DNA of 36,179 nt from Reyranella soli (GTDB taxonomy: Bacteria; Pseudomonadota; Alphaproteobacteria; Reyranellales; Reyranellaceae), in contig NZ_BKAJ01000103.1 of assembly GCF_007992495.1 (NCBI RefSeq), forward strand, positions 1-36,179, given 5' to 3'. The notes under the pieces were generated by a model. That model did not search any database and was not told the DNA's origin. It saw only the letters and a program-made list of their open reading frames with translations. Shown one piece after another: positions 25,452-32,983 of the stretch. A program made the position numbers and the translations under genes. Positions within the stretch are counted from its first letter, which is position 1. Each line of letters begins with the position of its first letter.

Positions 25452-26003
25452 TCATCCTTCCCGCTCGCGCAAGGCTTCCTGCCGTGCTTGCTCGCCGGCA
25501 GCGTCGAGCAAGGCGAGATCGTCGACGTCGTCTTGCCATCCGCCGGTCGCGCCCGTCCGCAGCGCCTGGCGCTCGCGCAGGCGGTCGAACCGGGCCAGCA
25601 GGCGCATCAGCATGGCGTCGTTGTGCCGCTCGACCGACGCGATCTGCTTGCCACGATGGAAGACCGGCCGGCGATCGGCACCCAACGCCCGGCGCATGGC
25701 CAGGTCCTCCAGGATCTCCAGACGGCCTGCCAGCGCTTCCTCGTAGCGGCGCGCGAAGGCGGGGTTGGCGGCGCGCCAGCGCCGCACCGTTCGCGGCGTC
25801 GTGCCCACCTGCGCCGCGGCCTCCGCAACCGAGCCAGAGTTCGCCAGTCGGCGCAGGAAGTAGGTCTGCAGGCGGGCACGTGTCGGCCGATTCGGCGGCC
25901 CCGCATCGCCGGGCGAGGTGAGCGGCGCGACTGGGATGACAGGGAGTGTTGCGGATGCGGCGATGCGCCCGGCCTCGGGAGATCGCTTGCGACGGCTGGT
26001 CAT
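25452..26003 (-). CDS. HTH protein resembling phage terminase small subunits
   Basis: A 183-aa basic protein. After a Pro/Ala-rich N-terminus (about 1-45) comes a helix-turn-helix: SGSVAEAAAQVGTTPRTVRRWR at about 56-78, readable as SVAEAAAQVG plus TPRTVRRWR. NPAFARRYEEALAGRLEILEDLAMRRA follows, and then PVFHRGKQIASVERHNDAMLMRLL. This order (HTH, DPxFxxxxxxA, RRA, VFxxGKxV, SDTLLMxLL) is that of small-terminase-like proteins common outside prophages in alphaproteobacteria. No other phage gene is nearby. GGAG five bases before ATG 26003 supports the start. The promoter overlaps an inverted repeat, so autoregulation is possible. DNA binding is a good inference, the biological role unknown. Confidence 0.75.
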   Translation of the reverse strand: MTSRRKRSPEAGRIAASATLPVIPVAPLTSPGDAGPPNRPTRARLQTYFLRRLANSGSVAEAAAQVGTTPRTVRRWRAANPAFARRYEEALAGRLEILEDLAMRRALGADRRPVFHRGKQIASVERHNDAMLMRLLARFDRLRERQALRTGATGGWQDDVDDLALLDAAGEQARQEALREREG

Positions 26004-26025
26004 GAGGGCTCCATGGAATAAAACT

Positions 26026-26047
26026 GTAGTTAATATACTATAACTAC
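26026..26047. promoter_or_regulatory. Inverted repeat overlapping the HTH-gene -10 box (candidate operator)
   Basis: GTAGTTA and TAACTAC are perfect 7-bp arms separated by eight bases in a locally AT-rich patch of an otherwise GC-rich window. The site covers the -10 hexamer of the minus-strand promoter and the probable start point. It is a good candidate for the binding site of the HTH protein itself or another repressor. Confidence 0.55.
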
Positions 26048-26060
26048 CGTAATTTTCCAA
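26032..26060 (-). promoter_or_regulatory. Sigma70-type promoter of the HTH gene
   Basis: On the minus strand TTGGAA (26060-26055) and TATATT (26037-26032) are separated by 17 bases. Transcription would begin near 26025, giving a leader of about 22 bases that contains the GGAG ribosome site. It lies in the 67-bp gap after the esterase gene. Confidence 0.55.
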
Positions 26061-26070
26061 GTCGCATCTC

Positions 26071-26892
26071 TCATTTCGACTTTTCCGCCAGCACCTGCTC
26101 GAAGAACTCGATGACCGGCTGCAGCGCGCTCGGTCCGGCATGGCCGAGCCCCGGCAGCAGGTCGTGCCGCACGGCGATGCCGTGCTTTTCGTAGTTGGCC
26201 TTGAGCGTCGCCAGCCGGTCGATGCGCGTGCGGCCGGCATCGTTGGCGCCCTCCATCCAGGCGGCATCGCCGGGCTTGATGGTGATCTCCCAGGTCTCGG
26301 TGTCCTCCGCCCCCACCAGCATCTGCACGCGGACGCGGCGCATGGCCTCGAGGTCGACGGCGACGCCGAACTCGGCCTCGAGGTTGCGCGTGCCGACCCA
26401 CCAGTCGCGCCTGTCGTCGATCAGCGTGACGTTGCCCGGTGCGCCGATCGACACGGCAGCCAAGCGCTGCGGATACAGGGTATAGAAGCGGTGCACGAAC
26501 TGTCCGCCGCCCGAGAAGCCGAACAGCAACAGGCGACGTGAATCGATACCGTACTTCGTGGTCACCTCGTCGATCATCGAGAGCAGGAGCAGATCGAAGC
26601 GCATGTCGTGGAACTTCAGTCGCTTGAAGTTCGACAACTCGCCGGGCTCGATCAGGCCGATGGGAAAGAGCGGCGCGAGCACGATCGAGCCCGTGCGCTC
26701 GGCGAGATCGGCGAAGCCATCGCGATAGGCGGTCGCGGTTCGGCCGGTGCCATGGACGGCGACGATCAGCCGGCAGGCCGACCTGTCACGGTCCTTCAGC
26801 GATTTCGGGACGTACAGGCAGTAGCTGACGCGCTGGTCGGCCTGGAGGGCGAAGAAGGGCGTGGCGCCCACGTCGTAGTAGCCGAGCGGCAT
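26071..26892 (-). CDS. Alpha/beta hydrolase, esterase/PHB-depolymerase-like
   Basis: A 273-aa alpha/beta hydrolase. The oxyanion-hole strand is IVAVHGTGRT at about 43-52, the nucleophile elbow is GFSGGG with Ser127, and the His is in LPGLGHAGPSA. The layout (HGTGR..., GFSGGGQF, late GxGH) resembles the esterase/polyhydroxybutyrate-depolymerase superfamily. No signal peptide is visible, so an intracellular ester or thioester substrate is likely. GGAG stands nine bases before ATG 26892. Upstream lies a 256-bp region with a long palindromic repeat and the divergent sigma-factor promoter. The substrate is unknown. Confidence 0.85.
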   Translation of the reverse strand: MPLGYYDVGATPFFALQADQRVSYCLYVPKSLKDRDRSACRLIVAVHGTGRTATAYRDGFADLAERTGSIVLAPLFPIGLIEPGELSNFKRLKFHDMRFDLLLLSMIDEVTTKYGIDSRRLLLFGFSGGGQFVHRFYTLYPQRLAAVSIGAPGNVTLIDDRRDWWVGTRNLEAEFGVAVDLEAMRRVRVQMLVGAEDTETWEITIKPGDAAWMEGANDAGRTRIDRLATLKANYEKHGIAVRHDLLPGLGHAGPSALQPVIEFFEQVLAEKSK

Positions 26893-26945
26893 CGGTCAGG
26901 TCTCCAAATGGTGAAACGAGGCTATCGCATATCGTCAAAAAGTCT

Positions 26946-27067
26946 CGTCATCCCGACCGGAGCCGAGTGTAACGAGGCGTAGTGGAGGGACCTGTTTTTG
27001 TTGATGCGTCGACAAGACGAGGTCCCTCGACTACGCCGCCCTTCGGGCGGCTCCGCTCGGGATGACG
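26946..27067. repeat. Long palindromic repeat, copy A (122 nt)
   Basis: The outer ends CGTCATCCCGA and TCGGGATGACG are perfectly complementary. The interior has a second paired block (GGAGGGACC / GGTCCCTC), and one arm carries a nested CCGCCCTTCGGGCGG mini-hairpin. It aligns base for base with 28685-28805 and with the reverse complement of 31333-31453. It lies between the esterase gene and the sigma-factor promoter. Confidence 0.92.
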
Positions 27068-27083
27068 GGAAAATAGACCGCGC

Positions 27084-27113
27084 TTGCATCTCCCTTCCAT
27101 CCGGCTCTATAAG
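27084..27113 (+). promoter_or_regulatory. Promoter of the FecI-like sigma-factor gene
   Basis: TTGCAT (27084-27089) and TATAAG (27108-27113) are separated by 18 bases, a reasonable sigma70 promoter. The expected start, near 27120, falls within the Fur-type palindrome, so repressor binding would block transcription. The leader to the TTG start is about 30 bases. Confidence 0.6.
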
Positions 27114-27117
27114 CTAC

Positions 27118-27138
27118 AAATGCGAATCATTCGCATTT
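27118..27138. promoter_or_regulatory. Fur-type iron box (perfect 21-bp palindrome)
   Basis: AAATGCGAAT-C-ATTCGCATTT is a perfect palindrome centred on 27128. Its core TGCGAATCATTCGCA matches the 7-1-7 Fur consensus TGATAATNATTATCA at ten of fourteen informative positions. The location just after the -10 box of an iron-type ECF sigma gene is where Fur normally acts. The call is strong by sequence and context; which Fur-family member binds is not known. Confidence 0.82.
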
Positions 27139-27148
27139 TAGACAGGCC

Positions 27149-27667
27149 TTGTTACCGCGCGATTCCGCCCTCACGACCTACATCGAGCATCGCGACCGGC
27201 TACTGAACTACGCCAACCGGATCGTGCGCGACCGCGCCAGCGCCGAGGACGTCGTCCAGGAAGCCTGGCTGCGCTTCTCCGCGCGCCGCGCCGAGGATGG
27301 CCAGATCGCCCAGCCGCTGGCCTATCTCTATACGATCGTCCGCAACCTCGCCCTCAACTGGAGCCAGCGCGCCGCCAACCACGGCCCGGTCGCGCTGCCT
27401 GAGCCCGCAATGGAAAGCGTTGCCGCCGACGAACCCAGCGTCGAGCGCGTCCTGTACTATCGCGACGAGCTGCGCGTGCTGCAGGAAGCCATCGCCGAGC
27501 TGCCCGAGCGCACGCAGACCGCGTTCTATCTCCACAAGATCGACGGCTGCACCCTGCAGCAGGTGGCGGACCGGCTGGGCGTGTCGGTCGTGCGGGCTCA
27601 TCAACTCGTCAAGGAGGCGGGCCTGCATGCGGCGCGGCGGCTGTTCGGCGAGGAGGACGGCGCCTGA
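27149..27667 (+). CDS. ECF sigma factor, FecI-like
   Basis: A 172-aa extracytoplasmic-function sigma factor. Region 2 is NYANRIVRDRASAEDVVQEAWLRF with the following LAYLYTIVRNLALNW (recognisable by AEDVVQEAWLRF). Region 4 is the C-terminal HTH LPERTQTAFYLHKIDG and TLQQVADRLGVSVVRAHQLV. The FecI subgroup is indicated by these motifs and by the FecR and receptor genes downstream. It would direct RNA polymerase to the receptor promoter when the receptor signals ferric-siderophore binding. No ATG is available near the N-terminus; TTG 27149 fits the conserved start. A Fur box and promoter lie directly upstream. Confidence 0.92.
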   Translation: MLPRDSALTTYIEHRDRLLNYANRIVRDRASAEDVVQEAWLRFSARRAEDGQIAQPLAYLYTIVRNLALNWSQRAANHGPVALPEPAMESVAADEPSVERVLYYRDELRVLQEAIAELPERTQTAFYLHKIDGCTLQQVADRLGVSVVRAHQLVKEAGLHAARRLFGEEDGA

Positions 27668-27722
27668 TCACTATTTGGCGAGCCGACTTAAATGGCGACG
27701 GCGCCGCTAGTCTATGACTTGG

Positions 27723-28673
27723 ATGGAACGCTTGAACCCAACTGCTGACGGCGGACGATCTGCCCGGGAGCAGGCCATGGACTGGCTGCTGCGCCTGGAG
27801 GCGGCGCCCGACGATGCCGAGCTGAAGGCGGCGTTCGAGGCGTGGCTTGCCCACAGCGAGGCCAATCGCGAGGCGTCGCGGGTGATGGGCCATACTTGGC
27901 GCCGCCTGGGCGACGTGGCGCGCCCGACGCCGGTTGTTCGCGTTGCCCGGCCGCGCTGGCGCCGCAGGGTCGCTGCCGCGGCAATGGCGCTGGCGGCGTG
28001 CGTGGCCCTCTACTTCTTTCCCGCCCTGCAGATGCGCGTGCTGGCCGACCACATGACCGGCGTGGCCGAGCTGCGCGAGGTGGTGCTGGAGGACGGCAGC
28101 GTCGTCCACCTCGATGCCGGCAGCGCGATCGCGGTGAAATACGCCGCGGCCGGGCGCGATGTCGCTCTGCTGGGCGGCCAGGCCTTCTTCGAGGTGAGCT
28201 CGCTGCAGGGCCGGCCATTCCGGGTGCGGTCCGGCGACGTGACGGTGACGGTGACCGGGACGGCCTTCAGCGTGCGGTCGTCAGAGCGGGCCGTGTCGGT
28301 CGACGTGCAGTCCGGCACGGTCGAGGTGTCCGGCGGCAAGGGAGCACCGACGGTGCTGACGCGCGGCCAACGCGCGGTGGTCGACCGTGCGTCAGGCGGC
28401 ATCGTGCAGGGCGAGGTCGCGCCGGCAGAAATCGCGTCATGGCGCCGCCGCCGGCTGGTCGTGCACGACGCCACACTCGACGATGTGATCGAGGAGCTGG
28501 GGCGTCACCATGCCGGGCTGATCCTGCTGCCCGACCGCACGCTCGGACGCCAGCTGGTGAGCGGCGTGTTCGACCTCACGCGTCCGGTCGAGGCGCTGAC
28601 GGCGCTGGCCGAGTCGCAAAACGGCAAGCTGACCGAGATCACGCCATACCTGTTGGTGATCTCGGGACGGTAG
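27723..28673 (+). CDS. FecR-like anti-sigma/sigma regulator
   Basis: A 316-aa single-pass inner-membrane regulator. The N-terminal cytoplasmic part (about 1-80, with AMDWLLRLEAAPDDAELKAAFEAW, seen as DWLLRLEAAPDD) binds the sigma factor. A TM segment follows at about 83-101. The periplasmic FecR domain begins LREVVLEDGSVVHLDAGSAI and includes FRVRSGDVTVTVTGTAFSVR (seen as TVTGTAFSVR). The C-terminal 70 residues (LDDVIEELGRHHAGLI... SGVFDLTRPVEALTAL) form the small domain that contacts the receptor's signalling domain. ATG 27714 is an alternative start three codons earlier; neither has a strong ribosome site, perhaps because it is coupled to the sigma gene 50 bases upstream. Confidence 0.92.
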   Translation: MERLNPTADGGRSAREQAMDWLLRLEAAPDDAELKAAFEAWLAHSEANREASRVMGHTWRRLGDVARPTPVVRVARPRWRRRVAAAAMALAACVALYFFPALQMRVLADHMTGVAELREVVLEDGSVVHLDAGSAIAVKYAAAGRDVALLGGQAFFEVSSLQGRPFRVRSGDVTVTVTGTAFSVRSSERAVSVDVQSGTVEVSGGKGAPTVLTRGQRAVVDRASGGIVQGEVAPAEIASWRRRRLVVHDATLDDVIEELGRHHAGLILLPDRTLGRQLVSGVFDLTRPVEALTALAESQNGKLTEITPYLLVISGR

Positions 28674-28684
28674 TCGCCCCACCC

Positions 28685-28805
28685 CGTCATCCCGACCGGA
28701 GCCGAGCGCAGCGAGGTGAAGTGGAGGGACCTGTTTTGTCGATGCATCGTCAAGACGAGGTCCCTCGACTACGCCGCCCTTCGGGTGGCTTCGCTCGGGA
28801 TGACG
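28685..28805. repeat. Long palindromic repeat, copy B (121 nt)
   Basis: It has the same orientation and layout as copy A, with the outer CGTCATCCCGACCGG and CTCGGGATGACG ends and the inner GGAGGGACC/GGTCCCTC pairing. It begins 12 bases after the FecR stop and ends 99 bases before the receptor start, so it divides the regulator pair from the receptor gene. It may act as a transcription or mRNA-processing boundary. Confidence 0.92.
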
Positions 28806-28904
28806 GTTTGAGACTTAAATCTCCCGGCTCTCGCTTGTCACGGAGTCGAGGGTCGAGGTTTCCGTGGTCCCGCCGGCACGGAGGAGTGACGGGGGATTCT
28901 GCAC

Positions 28905-31331
28905 GTGCCATCGAAGTTCGAACTGCCGGCGATCGCGTTGGCGACAATCGGCGTGTTCATCGCGACCCAGGCCTCGGCGCAGGCGCCGATCGTCGAGCCC
29001 GCACCGCTTGAAGCCCAGGCCGGTCGCACCACGACGTTCGACATTCCGGCACAGCCGCTGGCCCAGGCGCTGACCGCCTTCGGCCAGCAGGCCGGCCTGC
29101 AGATCGCCGTCAACGCCGCCGCCGTCTCGGGCAAGTCCAGCAGCGCCGTCGCCGGCGCCATGACCGCCGAGCAAGCGTTGCAGCGCCTCCTTGCAGGCAC
29201 CGGCGTGTCCTACCGCTTCACCTCGCCCAACGCCGTGACGGTCTCGGGCGGCCCCGACAGCAGCAGCGCCGTACAGCTCGATCCGGTGCGCGTGCAGGCG
29301 AATACGCCGCCGGCCCAGGCCGAGATCGGCAATCCCCTGCCCGTCTATGCCGGCGGCAACGTCGCGCGCGGCGGCCGCGTCGGCGAGCTCGGCAATCGCG
29401 ATTACATGGACACGCCGTTCAGCACGACGACCTACACCGAGAAGTACATCGAGCGGAACCAGGCCCGCACCCTGGTCGACGCGGTCAACGACGATCCGAC
29501 GATCCGGCCGCTCTACGCCCAGGGCGCCTACGACGATCGCATGCAGATCCGCGGCTTCCTGCTCGGCACCGGCGACATGTCGTTCAACGGCCTGTACGGC
29601 GTGACGCCGGTCTTCAACGTCGATCTGGCGGGCATCGAGCGCATCGAGGTGTTCCGTGGGCCGTCGGCGATGCTGAGCGGCATGCCGCCCAACGGAGCGA
29701 TCGGCGGCACCATGAACTTCTCGCCCAAGCGCGCGACTGTGGCGCCGATCACCCAGCTCACGGCGCGCTATGCCAGCAACGGCCAGTTCGGCGGCAACAT
29801 CGATTTCGGGCGGCGCTTCGGGCCGGACGACAGCGTCGGCCTGCGCCTCAACGCGGCGTTCATGGGCGGCAACACCTCGGTCTCCAACCAGACCGACACG
29901 CTGCTCAACCTGACGGCGGGCTTCGACTTCCGCGGCGAGAACACCCGCATCGACGCCGACATCGGCTACACCAACCGCAACATCACGGGCACGCAGGGCG
30001 GCACGTTCCTCGGCGCCGGCCTGCAGCTGCCGGCGGCGCCCAATGCGCAGAACAACTACTACCCGTCATGGCTGTTCAAGTTCGTCACCGAAACCTACGG
30101 CATGCTGCGCTTCGAGCACGACTTCACGCCTGACATCACGGCCTACGCCAAGGTCGGCGGCCGGCGCACCAACGGCGCGTTCGCGCTCGCCTTTCCGACC
30201 ATCACCAACAGCTCGGGCGCCATCACCGCCTCGCCCAACAACAACATCAACTTCAACGAAGCGGTCAGCGCCGACACCGGCGTGCGCGTCCGCTTCGCGA
30301 CCGGTGCGGTGAAGCACGAAGCCGTCGTCAGCGGCCAGATGCTCAGCACCTGGACGGGGTCGGGCACCCGGGCATTGCCGGCCTTCACCTCGAACATCTA
30401 CGCGCCCGGCCTGCCGCCGGGGCCGAACCTCTACCCGTCGCTGCCGTGGCCACTGCTGACCTCGCAGCAGGTGCTGAAGAGCATCGGCGTCATCGACGCC
30501 ATGTCGGCCCTCGAGGAGCGCATCCAGCTGATCGGCGGCGTTCGCTGGCAGGCTGCCCAGGTCTCGAACTGGAGCGGCACGACCGGCCAGCCGACGCCGG
30601 GCTACGATGCCAATGCCGTGACGCCGTCGGTGAGCATGATCGTGCGGCCGTGGAAGCAGGTGTCGTTCTACGGCAACTTCATCCAGGCGCTCGAGCAGGG
30701 CCCGATCGCCGGAGCCGGGCTCGCCAATGCGGGCCAGGTGTTCCCGCCGTTCGTCTCCACCCAGTTCGAGGCCGGCACCAAGCTCGACCTCGGCAACTTC
30801 GGCGCCACGCTCAGCGCCTTCCAGATCACGCGGCCGAGCTCGTTCACCAATCCCATCAGCAACTCGCTCGTCGTCGACGGCCAGCAGCGCAACCGCGGCA
30901 TCGAATTCACCATGTTTGGCGAGCCCCTGCCCGGCCTCAGGCCGATCGGCGGCTTCTCCGTCCTCGAGGCGATCCAGACCAACACGCTGAACGGCACCAA
31001 CAACGGCAAGTACGCGGTCGGCGTGCCGACCTTCCAGGCCAATGTCGGATTGGACTGGGAGACGCCGTTCGTGAGGGGCCTGGCCGTCGGCGGACGCACC
31101 ATCTACACCGGCTCGACCTACCTCGATCCGGCCAACCTGCAGCCGGCGCCGGCCTGGACGCGCGTCGACCTCAGCGCCGCCTACACGTTCGAGCGTCCCG
31201 ACGGCAAGCCGGTGTCGCTGCGCGCGCAGGTGATCAATGTCGGCAACAACAACTACTGGATCACGGCGGGCGGCTACCTGTCGCAGAACCAGCCGCGCAC
31301 GGTGATGATTTCGCTAAGCTCGGAGTTCTAA
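28905..31331 (+). CDS. TonB-dependent siderophore receptor/transducer (FecA/FpvA type)
   Basis: An 808-aa outer-membrane protein. The signal peptide ends at ASA (about residue 25). An STN signalling domain (about 43-115; FDIPAQPLAQALTAFGQQAG then LLAGTGVSYRF) interacts with FecR. The plug domain (about 165-280) contains MQIRGF and IERIEVFRGPSAMLSG. A 22-strand barrel follows and ends in the outer-membrane signature VMISLSSEF with terminal Phe. It would import a ferric siderophore with TonB energy and signal its presence. The start is GTG 28905 behind a GGGGGA site. No promoter is evident to me in the 99 bases after repeat B, but one recognised by the adjacent sigma factor is expected there. 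Confidence 0.95.
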   Translation: MPSKFELPAIALATIGVFIATQASAQAPIVEPAPLEAQAGRTTTFDIPAQPLAQALTAFGQQAGLQIAVNAAAVSGKSSSAVAGAMTAEQALQRLLAGTGVSYRFTSPNAVTVSGGPDSSSAVQLDPVRVQANTPPAQAEIGNPLPVYAGGNVARGGRVGELGNRDYMDTPFSTTTYTEKYIERNQARTLVDAVNDDPTIRPLYAQGAYDDRMQIRGFLLGTGDMSFNGLYGVTPVFNVDLAGIERIEVFRGPSAMLSGMPPNGAIGGTMNFSPKRATVAPITQLTARYASNGQFGGNIDFGRRFGPDDSVGLRLNAAFMGGNTSVSNQTDTLLNLTAGFDFRGENTRIDADIGYTNRNITGTQGGTFLGAGLQLPAAPNAQNNYYPSWLFKFVTETYGMLRFEHDFTPDITAYAKVGGRRTNGAFALAFPTITNSSGAITASPNNNINFNEAVSADTGVRVRFATGAVKHEAVVSGQMLSTWTGSGTRALPAFTSNIYAPGLPPGPNLYPSLPWPLLTSQQVLKSIGVIDAMSALEERIQLIGGVRWQAAQVSNWSGTTGQPTPGYDANAVTPSVSMIVRPWKQVSFYGNFIQALEQGPIAGAGLANAGQVFPPFVSTQFEAGTKLDLGNFGATLSAFQITRPSSFTNPISNSLVVDGQQRNRGIEFTMFGEPLPGLRPIGGFSVLEAIQTNTLNGTNNGKYAVGVPTFQANVGLDWETPFVRGLAVGGRTIYTGSTYLDPANLQPAPAWTRVDLSAAYTFERPDGKPVSLRAQVINVGNNNYWITAGGYLSQNQPRTVMISLSSEF

Positions 31332-31332
31332 C

Positions 31333-31453
31333 CGTCATCCCGAGCGGAGCCGCCCGAAAGGGCGGCGCAGTCAAGGGACCTGTTTTGTCGGCGCATCGAC
31401 AAAAAAGGTCCCTCCGCTACGCCTCGCTACGCTCGGCTCCGGTCGGGATGACG
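31333..31453. repeat. Long palindromic repeat, copy C (121 nt, inverted)
   Basis: Its reverse complement aligns along its full length with copies A and B. It fills the whole gap between the convergent receptor gene (stop ends 31331) and Hsp70-like gene (stop begins at 31456), with one and two bases to spare. The nested CGCCCGAAAGGGCG mini-hairpin is on the left arm here. It could serve as a bidirectional 3' hairpin. Confidence 0.92.
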
Positions 31454-31455
31454 GT

Positions 31456-32703
31456 TTAGGCCATCCTCCCCGCCATCTGCGTCAGGCCTGACGCCACCGA
31501 CAGGAGATCCGAGCCTGAGGCCAGGCGGGCTGCCGGGGCGGCGGCGGCGATCGCGGCGCGGACGGCGGGGACGCGGCTCGAGCCGCCGGTGAGGAAGACG
31601 GTGTCGATCGCGGCACCATCGAGGCCGGCCGCGGCGATGCAGTCGCGGGCCGTTCGGTACAGCCGGGCGGTCCTCGTGCGGATCGCCCCTTCGAAACCGG
31701 CGCGCGTCGCTTCGGCTAAAAGCTCCTGCTCGATGAAGTCGAGGGCCACTGCCGCCTCGCGCTCGGCGCTGAGCGCGATCTTGGCGTCCTCGACCGCGAA
31801 GGCGATACGGTGACCGAGCCGCTTGCCGAGCACCGTCGAGAGCCGCCCGACCTTTTCCGGCTCGCACGCTTCGAGGACCAGCGCCGCGACCTCGCGCTCG
31901 TTCTTGTAGGTGTAGGCGAAGTTGATCGTCGGCCAGGTCGCAAGCTCGTGATAGAGCGCGTTCGGCATCGGCAGGTCCTTCTCGACCAGCCGCGTGCCGA
32001 GGCCGAGCAGCGGCATCACGACGGCAAGGCTGAGCGCGCTGTCGAAATCGGTGCCGCCGATGCGCACGCCAGCCGTCGACAGGATGTCCTCTGTGCGATC
32101 GACGCGCCCGCGCCGCCTAGGCCCGATGCGGATGACCGAGAAGTCGCTGGTGCCGCCGCCGATGTCGGCGATCAACACCAGCTCTTCGCCCTGCACCGTC
32201 TGCTCGTAGTGCCAGGCGGCGGCGATCGGCTCGGGGACAAAGACGATGTGCTTGAACCCCGATTCGCGGGCAATCGTCTCGAGCACGGCTTGCGCGCGCG
32301 CATCAGCCTGGTCGTCGCCGTCGACGAAGCGCACCGGCCGGCCATGCACGACCGCCGTGATCTCCTGCCCGGCGAAGATCTCCGCCTTCTGCTTCAGATG
32401 GCGCACGAAGATGCCGACGACCTCGGTGAGCGGCACCTTGCGGCTGCCGAGACTCGTCTTCTCGTCGATCAATGGCGAGCCCAGGATCGTCTTCAGGGCC
32501 CGCATCAGCCGGCCTTCGGTCTGGCCGACATAGGCCGAGATGGCGTCGCTGCCGAAGCGGACGTGGTGCACTTCGTAGTCGAAGAACACCGCGCTCGGCA
32601 TCAGCGTCCTGTCGTCTTCGAGCGGCGCCAGGGCGACGGCGTCGCCCCGAGCGATGCCGATCGCCGAGTTCGACGTCCCGAAATCCAATCCGCAGGCAAT
32701 CAT
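31456..32703 (-). CDS. Hsp70-family ATPase, YegD-like
   Basis: A 415-aa actin/Hsp70-fold protein without a recognisable substrate-binding domain. Phosphate loop 1 is GLDFGTSNSAIGI at residues 5-17, phosphate loop 2 is IADIGGGTSDFSVI near 180, and the adenosine motif is VFLTGGSSRVPAVRAAI near 375. This order and the short length match YegD/HscC-like chaperone relatives (DnaK is about 640 aa). It is cytoplasmic; the clients are unknown. ATG 32703 was chosen because AAGGGGAA lies just upstream, the alternative being five codons earlier. It is convergent with the receptor gene and not obviously part of the iron system. Confidence 0.9.
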   Translation of the reverse strand: MIACGLDFGTSNSAIGIARGDAVALAPLEDDRTLMPSAVFFDYEVHHVRFGSDAISAYVGQTEGRLMRALKTILGSPLIDEKTSLGSRKVPLTEVVGIFVRHLKQKAEIFAGQEITAVVHGRPVRFVDGDDQADARAQAVLETIARESGFKHIVFVPEPIAAAWHYEQTVQGEELVLIADIGGGTSDFSVIRIGPRRRGRVDRTEDILSTAGVRIGGTDFDSALSLAVVMPLLGLGTRLVEKDLPMPNALYHELATWPTINFAYTYKNEREVAALVLEACEPEKVGRLSTVLGKRLGHRIAFAVEDAKIALSAEREAAVALDFIEQELLAEATRAGFEGAIRTRTARLYRTARDCIAAAGLDGAAIDTVFLTGGSSRVPAVRAAIAAAAPAARLASGSDLLSVASGLTQMAGRMA

Positions 32704-32769
32704 CTCGTTCCCCTTCATACGCGCGTTCTTGGCGCGAAGGGGTTCTCATCTATTGAGATATTCGCGACG

Positions 32770-32798
32770 TTGCCAGACTGTTTCTTTCGGACTAGACT
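32770..32798 (+). promoter_or_regulatory. Candidate promoter directly ahead of a terminator
   Basis: TTGCCA (32770-32775) and TAGACT (32793-32798) have an ideal 17-base spacer. Transcription would begin near 32805, only a few bases before the terminator hairpin at 32812. The 280-bp gap 32704-32983 contains this pair and no gene that I can support. Confidence 0.45.
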
Positions 32799-32811
32799 AC
32801 GTCCCGATAGT

Positions 32812-32841
32812 GGGATGTCCGCAGCCGGACATCCCTTTTTT
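32812..32841 (+). terminator. Intrinsic terminator or attenuator
   Basis: A perfect ten-base-pair stem GGGATGTCCG/CGGACATCCC with loop CAGC is followed by six T's. The orientation is plus strand, but no plus-strand gene ends here; the nearest upstream coding region is the divergent Hsp70-like gene. It may attenuate transcription toward the small membrane protein at 32984 or end a tiny RNA. Confidence 0.8.
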
Positions 32842-32983
32842 GTTGGCCTTTTGGTTTGGCTCAACCTCTCGCGCTGCGGTGCGAGATGACATCGCCAACC
32901 CGCCCTGCCACTCTCGCCCTCGGGATGTTGGGGGGCATGCGTCCTATCGGATCTATCGTCGCGGCGCTGAGCGCGATGGCGCC

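Noticed and set aside
25452..26003. A prophage remnant
   Set aside because: Only one terminase-like gene is present, with its own promoter and no capsid, portal, integrase or attachment-site duplication nearby.
26946..31453. A CRISPR array formed by the three long repeats
   Set aside because: The copies are 1.6-2.5 kb apart, palindromic over their whole length, one is inverted, and genes lie between them.
32654..32983. A longer form of the small membrane protein beginning upstream of 32984
   Set aside because: It would run through the intrinsic terminator and the start region of the Hsp70-like gene and adds no conserved sequence.
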